NCBI GenBank assembly: GCA_034190875.2
Contig: CM067357.1
Span: 22,976,113-23,040,112 of the forward strand
Reading direction: 5' to 3'
DNA length: 64,000 bases
Source: Urechis unicinctus
Lineage: Eukaryota > Annelida > Polychaeta > Xenopneusta > Urechidae
Shown here piece by piece: positions 12,363 through 22,107 of the stretch. Below the pieces are notes generated by a model that was given only the letters and a program-made list of their open reading frames with translations, was not told the origin of the DNA and searched no databases. Position 1 is the stretch's first letter. Each line of letters begins with the position of its first letter. A program made the translations under genes and the position numbers.

Positions 12363-15300
12363 GTCTTGTCATGACTAATATTGTAAAACATGCGCAAAGT
12401 ATTATGTGCACGCGGTTGAATTAATTCACATTTTACAATTCAAAATGAAAGAAGATTAAGATATATGGCCCTGTATTCCGATATAAAATGAGTACAGGGA
12501 TATTTAGCTCCTTCCAAGACGGGATCATAGGCCCTTGAGATATATTGCAGTACATATGTGGAGTCGATGCAATACATTCAAGGATTATACTGCTATAAGT
12601 GCACAGTCAGATGCTGCACGTGCAAAATAAGCTGTTTTCTAAAGTGATTCGGTTTTAGCCATGTCAAATAACTGACATAATGTATAAATAGTCCCCTAAT
12701 GTCCTAACCATTGTAGTTTTGTATTTAAAGGTGAATTATTTGATGATATATGCAAACTTACCTAGATGCCAGCCTGCATGTGAATAAACATCTACGTCGA
12801 GCCGCTGAGGGAGTTGGAATTTTTGTTGGTGCTCAGGGTAATAAGGCCGGGCACGTTATAAGCAAACAGACTAATTTAGACTAAATATGTTTTTTTAGAA
12901 ATGTCTTTAGTCTAGTTGACGTGTCTACTACTAGTTTACGCGTCAACTTATAGTTAGTGCATTATGGCCCTTATCGGGATTGACCAGTTGCACCTGTCTG
13001 TTTACTTCAGTTACCGAGCACCGTAGGTTACGAAAGTGTCATGGCATTCGTCGCCAAGAATCCATGTCTGGTAGAACAAGAAATAAGAGATCGATCACAC
13101 AATAACGGATCTAACGAATTAATGTTTTGGCGCATACTGTCTACTGACCAGAATTATGACCTTGATGGTAAACAGTATAAATTCGAGTCCGATGATCACA
13201 TAATGTGCCTTAGCATCACAACGCCGAAACAGTAAATGATTAGTTACATGTGGGCTTTAAATAGAATATTCTGCCGTAGCGTACACTAATGATCAACTTA
13301 TATCAACTGATGGCATATCGTATAATACACAATATATGAGTCCATGCTTATATATAGATCTAAAATGGCCTGACTTAAGATGTTATCATAAGATGTTATG
13401 CATTAACAAAGTAAGCCTACATCTCAAGCACCATCCTTTTTAATTCATTTCACACATATGATTACAAACTAACGAGTGTTAACCCTATATTGCTGTTTTA
13501 AGTTATCAATGTAGGAATATCGCAGTAATCTACTCTTACCTCAGCAACTAAAACTCATTATTCATGATGAAATCCTCGGAACGACCGACGAAAGCGCTAG
13601 ACCAGCAATCGGCTATGATATATTGTCGCCATCAAATTCCTATTTGGTGAGGCGATTATGAGTTATGAGTAAACCATATCCAAAGCAGTGCTAATCTGAA
13701 GCTACCATCAAAATGAAAGACGATAAGACGTGGGGCAGTCCTTCCATATTCGATAGACCTTTAACCATAGTCTATCAATCTTCGACGTTCTTAAGCATGT
13801 ATGATGCTACATGGCGCTATTGTCCCAAGCGGTGTTAATCGTGTCTCAAGTGATCAGTTTCAATGTTGTGAAAATCATTTCGTTTGTAATTCTTCAATGC
13901 TGCGTAGATTAATGAATTGATGAATATCATATTGTTCTAGAAGAGTTTGTAACCGTCTAATAATCCATCAGGATAATGGCAAAATCCACATATTGATAGT
14001 AATCGTACTAGTACTATTCCATTGCGTTCATATTTCTGCTACAGAACCATTAACGTACCCGTTTGTTGATAAGCAAAATGCCCTATTTTATGAGAGCATT
14101 GTTCGCATGTGTCCTCATCCACAGGTGTCAAGCGCACCAGCTACTCTGATTTAGACTTATATTGCGAAGTAAAAACAGATCGGATGAGCTGTATTATATA
14201 TGTATCAAAATGAAATGCCTTGCTCAACTGTGTTTGCAGTGAACGGAGAAAAACATCCCACATTGATCTCGCCATCGCCATGCATTCTGATGAAAGTATT
14301 TGCTAGTCCCCAAATTGGTTATATAGTAATTGACGATTAATAGATATTGAACAGCAACAAGATGAATGCTAAAACTTTCCCGATCAGCACTATATTTAAC
14401 CGAGACGTTTTCTTCCATTATAAAGAAAAGCATAACAAAAGCCTGGTGGAGGGAATAAAGGTTACTAGCACATATAGTTATTGGCTGCCATCTGGTACAA
14501 CATGCACATGTCCCTTTCTTACCCACCAGAGGAATGTCAAGGCAACAACATAACAAACATTAATTGTATCAGCAACGATGGGCTAAGCAATACTGCTAAT
14601 AGTTAACATCGCAATTACGGATATATCACTATCGATGGAATGATCATAGATATATAATCAACCCCGAAATGATTGAAAATGGTAACAGTCGTCAAACGGA
14701 GCACTTTTTGGTCGTCGGTCGTAGCTATGGGTGTCACTTTTAATGTTACGGTCAAAACATTTAGCTGTGTGCACATTGCTGGCATCGCATGACATTCACA
14801 ACAACAAAAGTTATTATGCATCGCTGAATGTCCGTCTGGCTGTGTTGAATGCTCAAACATTAATTCTAACTGGACGGAGATTGTGACGTAAATACAAAGT
14901 AAACGAAATATCATGTGGGATTTGTTTCGCGTGATAATTGAATTAAAATGCAACATCGTTAACTTTTGGTATGGAATGATATATCCCAAATCTGCCTGAA
15001 GTTGTCTTCAATGCAATATCGGTAATGAATGGAGTCGACTTTGTGTGAAACTGCAATTAATATGAGTCAGATAGCTGGGATGACTTCTGCGGCCAGTAAA
15101 TAGATATTTTAGAGCATCATTCCGTTGGTTATATATCGGGGGAGCCATGTGCATCAGCCGATGAATCTCTCTTGTACATGACTGAAATAAAAGAGAAGAC
15201 ATCTTTGCAGTACATTTCATAAATTACTTAGCTGTTCGTGCTTTGTTAGCTAAACGTGACCTCCCGGGGCGAACCATCGAATCTATCATCAACGAACAGC

Positions 15301-18300
15301 TCGAAGCTTACATTTGTATGTGTGAGTTAAGATGAATCAAGGCTCGTATTAGAATATTTCATGCATCGTAACATAACAGACTGAGCCATGTGTACGTGAC
15401 CAAAGGTGCACTTTTCCAGCGAAGTAAGGAACAATGAAGCTTCTGTCTTACAAGTAATATGAGTCAGTCGTAGATGGTTTGCTGGTAACATCGATATTTG
15501 CAAACAACATCGACAGAGTTTGTTGCTGCAATGACAATAAGAAAAGTGTGTCTCATTAAGACAAGGGACATAGTTCAGAATATGTTGCAATTACATTACC
15601 GGATAGATAAAGCGCATGTTAACATATAGCTTTAACCGCCCTGCTACACCTACGTTACCCAGCGTAGGCTAAAAAGCTCAAGGATAGATTCAATAGTGCT
15701 TGCATAGCAGCTCCAAGTTACCATCGTTAAACGATTGATGCTGCCTGTACAGTGGTCATTCACTTATTACATTGCACTGTTCAAGATAATTTGTGACATG
15801 TTATGCGCAGAATGTACAATTATCAAATCAATCATAGACCATCGCTCACTTAGCTGATTAAAGGCCTGACCACAATAGTTCACCACAACTAAAGCAAGCG
15901 ATGTGATCCATCAGCCATTGCACCACAAATTGTAGTTTTGAACCTCCCGAATTATATTTGAGGGTATTACCTGTCTGTATGATAAAATGTGTTATATGCC
16001 TGTGCAAAGCAATATCACCTTTCATCCAACTTTGAATGTTGCAAAGAAAGCCTGCTATCGTGATATAATAGTGAATTCTACTGCAACAGTGAATTCATTG
16101 TATTGCAACGATGTATTGTACTGCAAAGATGTATTTTATAACAGCTAGCTGCAGACACAGCTAAGCTCGTTATCGCACAAGACAGATATGTTGTTCGTCA
16201 ATTATAAACTGTTCCTTCTACCAGTGACAAATTAACCGGGTATTCATTGTGCAAATGCATTATTACAATTATATACTGGACATGGTATAACTAGAGCATC
16301 GACACAGCTGCAACGTCTACCGAACAACAGGGAACCGATAGACATTCGGGTACAACACATGAATATTTGCGTTAAACGGATGTGATTTTCTCCCCTTTTA
16401 TGAAACGAGTAACTGATGTTAATGATAACCAGATAAAAAGATGGTGAATGGTACAGTAATGCAATACCAGCGTACGCTTGCCATGGTGGTAAATGTAGCT
16501 GCCTTAATACATATTTAGATGTTTCAGGTGTATAAGTAGGCTGGAGGTTGTTTACCAATACGCCATTATTAATGCTGAATTCACCTTCCCCCTTAAACTG
16601 GCGGATCAATCTACTGGAATATGCCATCAGTCACCATAATTATGACCACAGTATGTGCGTTGTGTTATGAGCCATCAGTTCGCAACATTTGGCCGGTTGC
16701 GTACCTTAATAATACATGAGTAAACACATATCGCCAAATCAGGCAATTATGTTTCGCCCACACCCTGGGAGGTCGTCATACGTCTTACCGATATTAGCAG
16801 GGGAACGCAGAGAGGTTACGAAGTCGAGCTGACTGGAGATGGTGAGCAGTAAAGAAGACTACTTGTCAAAAGGCAAGCAAAATATCAATTAACCGGTCGC
16901 GACGGCGTTAACAAACATATGGTGACATGAATTCAAATGCGGCAGCAAACTAAGTTGATAGATGCTGCCGCTTGTCAGTTTTATGAAGCATAATAGCGAA
17001 ATCGCAATGTAATGAAAGCCTTAGAATATATATGCACATTGCTAAAGGGCTTGAACTACATACCACCAATACCATGGAGACATCATTGATTTATTATAGA
17101 TGAAATGATCTTTAGCGAAATCAATTTTTAACCTGCCCCATGATCTACTGTCCGTCACAGCTACGCGCTTCTATTTTGAACGAGCCAATATGATTGATAT
17201 GGGTCAATATAAGTATTTGTATGCAATTACCTTAATATGTAACTATCATGCATGAAATCGATCCGCTAAGTTACAGAACATCAAGGTCATCAATGTAAAG
17301 AGTCATATGATTTCCATGATGTAGTAACGAGTCATGTTGTTATCATTCTTAGCACAATAGGCTGCTGCTTGTAACCTTAATAGAGATGGATGAGACACAC
17401 GCCTTCAGTTTAGGTTGATATTAAAGAAAACGGACAGCATTATACATGGACGACTTAATTCGCTGAATGAGAACATACAAGTCGAATAGCAGATCATTCG
17501 AGAGCGTCACTGCGATTCCAGACCGCGAAGCCAAAACGTACATCAAATTATAACCATGTCATTACTATGTAACTATTTGGCAGCATATAATGTGATATGT
17601 GTTTTAAATATGTCTTTATGGTCGTTCGTGTAGACCCATGAATGGTTCATTGATTTTAGCCATTATCTGATGTTTGTATTAAGATATCAGTAAAAGCTGT
17701 CAAATACAACACTTGGTGCAACACAGTGGAAAGCTGTCGAATAAAACATGCAACGCAATCACGAAAGATTAATTGGTGCAGCATATGACAGCAATCATCG
17801 GTTTCATTCGTGCGATCAGCGCAGCAGGTGGCTCACACAAATCAACATGAAACTAAATAATTGGATAGGGATTTCGAAACTCTGCTGATCCGGTAGCTCA
17901 GCCGTGTTCACAACACATTATAAATGCGACACGTTATTAAATAGGAATGCAGGTTGTAAATACTTTATAAACGTCGTACAAAACCTGTGCAAAATAAGTA
18001 TTACATATTCGACTACGTACGTAGAAAACAGAACTTTTCGCGAGGAAACGTTTTCGACAAGGCAAATGTATAGCAAACATGCATTACTAGCTCTTGGCCT
18101 AAAAATTCCGTGTCACAGAGAGACCTGCCAAACGCAATCATATATCTATCTAAATATATCATGATAATTTACAGGAAGCATCAACAGTTAGCACGATAAT
18201 GGTGTACTACGCCAAGCGAACTCAAGGGGCCCAGATTGATATCCAGGCAGCGCTATGAGGGCGTAAGTAGCGAAGGACTATACCCTTTTTACACTAAACC

Positions 18301-19475
18301 TTTTTAGAGTATATTGCAAGTTACATTTTACGTCATCACGCATACACTTTTGATGTTACCCGCGGCGTTTATGAAAAGCAGATGATATCATTAATAATTT
18401 TTCGGATGGCAACTTTAGCACAAATAAAGTGTTTATGTCAATCATTGCTTATTATCTGTTGAGTTTACAAGAATCGTCATCAAGTTATCTGCTACAGGTT
18501 TTAGATATTCAGATTATGTGCTCCTAGTTGCTTGTTCTAGATTTTACAGTACCGTATCCATAAAGAGTATAATAACACAGAGCTTAAATTGCCCGTTTAC
18601 TCAAACGTTATGCATAGTTGGGTTGACCGGGAAATGGAGAGCAATTTGCGAGCTTAATTACAGAATGGCAAATACTTAATAAGTTTACCGAATAAAGGAG
18701 TACAAGTAGACGTTTGGGTTCAACGCATGAGTCATCTAAATTTTACAAAAAAACATCACTCAGGTGCTGTCAGACATTTTACACGAGTATCATTATTAAT
18801 TCACGATAGCTGGTTTGCCGGCATAACGCGAGTAATTGTCGAGTTGCAGTAATTATGTCTAGATGAACCACTATGCTATACATTTTTATATGCTGTTTCT
18901 TTCGCCAGATACCATGCATATCACCGCAATGGCTAACTCACTTTAATGTAGCTAATTGGATTTATTCGGGCATTAAACAAGCATTCGTATTAGTTAATAT
19001 GCCTAGCAGCCCCATCAATCGTAATGTGCCAATCCCCGAGTAAACATTGTCGGAATTGAATTCCGCTCTTGGTTACGCAATCGAGTTAACTTAAGATGGA
19101 GAGCAGTATTAGAGATGACTTGTCACATGGCAAGCAAAGTATAAATTAGCCTGTCGGCAATGATACTCGCTGATTGTGGTTGCTGGAGTGGGGACTAGCC
19201 AGATAAATAACACAGGTCCGGGAGTAGGGTTACTCCTTTGGTTTATTTAAGTTTCAGCAATGAAGCTCCCTTAAATCGTTGTCTGAATCTCGTCCCTGAC
19301 TAGAATAATCTCCCTATACTGCTGATATATAATGGGGGAGGCAGAGGGGAACTTTTACTAGAGTAGTATTCGTACATTAAAAAATAGAACATAATATCTG
19401 AAGATAGTGTGCAGACATCATGTGCGTAAGATGGATGCCATTATTTGTTTGATTTGATGTCCTTTACAGCTATAG

Positions 19476-20084
19476 AAACATGCACCAAGAATGCGCGCAA
19501 CAACGCAGGAACTTAAAACAGCAACTTATAAAGCGCGAACAAAGTGCTGACAGCTTGACAGGCAGAGAAACATGCCCCCAGTTCCGATCCAAATCGCAGT
19601 GCGCAAAAGTGGCCCTTCTAGCGGCCGCGACGGAAGTAGTGATTCTATTTACCTCTTCAATCAGCGTTTTTGATCGGGGATGACATGGGGACCGCTTTGC
19701 TATGGCGATGGGACCCTTTGGGGTCCTCAATGCGGCAGCGTTGATTTTGGTAAGGATTGTGCAATATATTTTTCGCTGACGGATAGCTTTCGGATTCAGA
19801 GTGCAATATTTTGGTGGCATAATTTTCGACGGATCTATTTGTTAAGATGTTGTGCGCTAGTTTTGGATGACGTGGTATTTTTTGTATAGAAAAGGTTTAG
19901 AACGTGTTGACGATATGCTAATGGTGAGATTGTGAGGGGTCTTTGAAAGGAGTTTGTAAGTTGTTTCCTCTATCCTGGTAATGAGTTGATATATTCAACA
20001 AGTGGTGGTGTCCTTGGTAGATCGGGATGACAAGGGTAGTGTAATTGTTAGCTGTAAGAACATCAGTATTCATCCGATATATCT
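19476..20084 (+). other. GC-richer segment kept only in unit B, with CpG cluster
   Basis: This is the first part of the 1,700 bp present in B and missing from A. It is visibly richer in G+C and CpG than the rest of the window, especially 19490-19660, which includes GCGGCCGC and a CGGAAGT motif like an ETS-factor site. Open frames of 67-116 codons exist on both strands and resemble no protein I know, as expected of a CpG-rich 5' or promoter region. From about 19900 to 20084 I see nothing specific. It may be the 5' flank of the gene whose fragments follow. Confidence 0.35.
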
Positions 20085-20574
20085 TCAAAGTGAGCGTGTG
20101 TGACTGTTGCTATACAATTACATCACTGTCCCCTTCATAGTGCAAAATACCCCAGCTGAAAACTTTCCTTGAAAACTTTCCTCGAATATAGAAGAATTCC
20201 TTGCTCGGGTTATAAGAAAACTTAGCTCATAGAATTAGTAAGAAAAGCCTTCAGCATCGTAAATATTGTGAACTTGGTCGGGAAAGATGAGGGAGAGAAT
20301 ATTTACAATGAATGAAGAACTATTAGCATAGAGGGTCAGCAAGTCAATTTGCCAGATCCCTGTGGGGGGGGGGCATCATTTGAAAGCGAAAGGGGATATC
20401 AGCTGTTCCTCGACAGACACATATATGCAGTTGAATATAAATCCCTGAATCATTGTAGGTGTTATCTGAGGGGGAAATGTGTTAGGAAGTAGCCCAAGTC
20501 CATGCAAACATACAATGTATGGCCCCCCCCCCCCCATCTGGTACCACAGAGACTGTTGGATGAGAGTGCACAAG
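20085..20574 (+). pseudogene. SWIM-type zinc-finger gene fragment, 5' exon region (copy 1, broken)
   Basis: This is homologous to 63093-63676 in the same orientation. From 20374 the frame reads ASFESERGYQLF..RHIYAVEYKSLNHCRCYLRGKCVRK, then an in-frame TAG, then PKSMQTYNVW, matching copy 2 residue by residue. About 100 bp present in copy 2 are deleted and replaced by a run of ten G (20364-20373). A run of 13 C (20523-20535) disrupts the frame again. The first SWIM cysteine pair is damaged: the codon equivalent to the first Cys is TGA, followed by GAG TGC ACA. The exon ends at 20574 before GTAATT. SWIM domains (CxCx(n)CxH) bind zinc and occur in many invertebrate and transposon-linked proteins. 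This copy is a pseudogene. Confidence 0.65.
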
Positions 20575-20769
20575 GTAATTCTAATTTACATAATTAAAAT
20601 ATTAAACTTTAGAATGTTGAATACAGATGTCACACATCTTATGAATATGTTTAATTAACTTTGAAGACTTGCTAGTACAATATTATATTTGTATTGTGTT
20701 TTGTGTGGTGTTGTGGTATGGTGGAAGAGAGGTCAAATGTTTGTTTTTATTTTCAATCTTTCTTCCCAG
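20575..20769 (+). other. Retained intron of the SWIM fragment
   Basis: A GTAATT donor at 20575 and a TTTCTTCCCAG acceptor ending at 20769 bracket 195 bp. The same intron, with the same phase and similar length, is at 63677-63875 in the other copy. Its presence shows that the copies arose by DNA-level duplication and not by reverse transcription. Confidence 0.6.
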
Positions 20770-20956
20770 CGATGAAGGTGGTTGCAAACATACTTTGGCC
20801 ATGAATTTTGCAGTGGCTGACTTCAATACAAATGCAAAGTCTATTGCAGCATTAATACCTGATGAAGAGACATGTCGCACAGCTTGTCGCCTTGATTATT
20901 GTAATGTCTGGCAATTGCAATTACACAGTCTATATACTTCACAGTCTATACACGTC
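20770..20956 (+). pseudogene. SWIM-type zinc-finger gene fragment, 3' exon (copy 1)
   Basis: Spliced to the upstream exon, the frame reads ECTS-DEGGCKHTLAMNFAVADFN, which supplies the C-x-H half of a SWIM motif after the C-x-C half in the previous exon. It continues [22 protein letters not shown], resembling the cysteine-containing tail that follows SWIM motifs in many marine-invertebrate proteins. The frame runs open to about 20956 without a recognisable end, and 56 bp later ATP synthase sequence begins. The zinc ligands in this exon are intact, but the upstream exon is broken. The exact family and any transposon origin are inference. Confidence 0.6.
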
Positions 20957-21012
20957 AGTAATACAACTGACCGAAACTTTACTGTCATCCACAGGTGTTT
21001 TTTCCTTTTCTT

Positions 21013-21436
21013 CTGTCGGTGAGTCGTGTAGGCTCTGCTGCCCAGATGAAGGCCATGAAACAGGTGGCTGTTCCATGAAGCTGGAGTTGGCCCAGTACCG
21101 TGAGGTGGCTGCTTTAGCCCAGTTCGGCTCTGATTTGGATGCTGCCACCCAGCAGCTGCTTAACCGTGGTGTACGTCTCACTGAGCTCCTCAAGCAAGGC
21201 CAATACGGCCCATTGCTGTGAAGGACCAGGTTGCTGTCATTTACGCTGGTGTCCGTGGTCACCTTGACAAGCTGGACCCAGCTCGCATTACAGAGTTTGA
21301 GGTTGACTTCCTCATCCAGATTCGAGGCTCTCACCAGGCTCTTCTCGACACCATCCGAACAGATGGTCAGATTAGCCCCGACTCTGACGTCAAGCTCAAG
21401 GAGATCGTCAATACTTTCCTCCAGGGCCTCATGTAA
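21013..21436 (+). pseudogene. ATP synthase subunit alpha, C-terminal region (copy 2, pseudogene)
   Basis: From 21013 the frame reads [19 protein letters not shown], then [20 protein letters not shown] and a [19 protein letters not shown] stretch, then [18 protein letters not shown] and a C-terminus ending at TAA 21434-21436. This is the C-terminal domain of mitochondrial F1 ATP synthase alpha, about the last 140 of roughly 550 residues, uninterrupted by introns. Two single-base losses break it, one near 21070 (the Gly codon after VA) and one near 21207 (the Val after GQY). Copy 1 in unit A is intact at the second site but has its own 7-bp deletion, so the lesions are private to each copy. The nucleotide- and gamma-subunit-contacting N-terminal domains are absent. 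Codon use is GC-rich against AT-rich flanks. Confidence 0.93.
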
Positions 21437-22107
21437 ACAGCCATGCCAGAAAACCAGCCACCAGCTCTAATTTATTGTCATTCCGCGCAGTCTATGTAGT
21501 CTATAAAGTGATATTCTTGAACAATTTTCCCTAACTAACACCTATATTAAACAATAAACAACGAATATTCACCACAATTAAAATCTCTACCCTCTGCGTC
21601 GTGTATTGCGTTTGTGTTTTAAGAAAAACATGCCCCTACTACCGGTGGAAAATCTGTATCACCGCCTGGTGGCTGCTGTTCCGGGTTCTTCAGTATGTCT
21701 GCACAAATTACTCTACAACAGCCTCATTTTATATTTTAACAAGAATGCTTTGTATTACATAGTTGTTTCAAAGTTTGTATACGTTTTAGCCGCTCCGTAA
21801 GGCTGAGGATGTACCAGCATAACTGTTGCTTGTAAGTAATTGCCACGTTCCATATTGAGCAAACCACTGAACTAAAAGGCTTGATCAAGAGCTTGGATTA
21901 TTGAGAAAAACCTACATCATTCATGTTCTTATTTTCTGAGCATTGCGTTACCCGTGAATAATATATTTATGCACATATCAGACTGGTTTGTTAGCACGCC
22001 GTCTTCAATGCCATTACGGCAGCAATATCTCATAAGAACCCCCCTCGGTATGTTTTTCTAAGCATTATGTTATCTTTAAATAATCTTTGTATCTACACAT
22101 AAAGTGG

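Larger units (their letters stand above)
1..12363 (+). repeat. Unit A of a ~12.4-kb head-to-tail tandem repeat
   Basis: The first bases of the window recur almost unchanged at 12364, and the match continues with only scattered substitutions and indels through the next copy, giving a period of 12,363 bp. The true left edge is not known because the window starts inside or at the edge of this copy. Most of the unit (about 1-10320) has no recognisable coding content: frames are short, and the same stretch is broken differently in each copy. The last part (about 10320-12363) carries an ATP synthase alpha pseudogene and its 3' flank. Within the unit, about 4.5-6.1 kb and 9.4-10.3 kb are diverged paralogues. 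Relative to unit B, unit A lacks 1,700 bp at position 10634/10635 and about 21 bp near 2551, and it has an extra ~80-bp local duplication near 4215-4335. What the unit is (segmental duplication, decayed large transposon) is not settled by the sequence. Confidence 0.85.
12364..22107 (+). repeat. Unit B, second tandem copy with large private deletions
   Basis: This is collinear with unit A and differs by only a few percent by eye. Four large segments of A are missing: A 1028-1430 (junction near 13390), A 2591-3711 (junction near 14570), A 7085-7670 (junction near 17849) and A 8362-9705 (junction near 18546). The junctions show 0-3 bp of shared sequence, as end-joining leaves. Unit B keeps 1,700 bp (19476-21175) that A lacks, including the SWIM fragment and the 5' part of the ATP synthase pseudogene. 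It ends at a sequence matching about A 11560, where it jumps straight into unit C at a point matching about A 88. The segment equivalent to A 11560-12363 and the canonical unit border are therefore absent here. Confidence 0.85.

Noticed and set aside
13041..13235. 64-codon frame starting MAFVAKNPCLVEQEIRD in unit B
   Set aside because: The same region in unit A (680-870) is frameshifted and in unit C is eroded; too short and unrecognised.
19470..19820. 116-codon minus-strand frame in the CpG-rich segment
   Set aside because: The opposite strand is also open over the same GC-rich stretch, composition explains it, and there is no recognisable domain.
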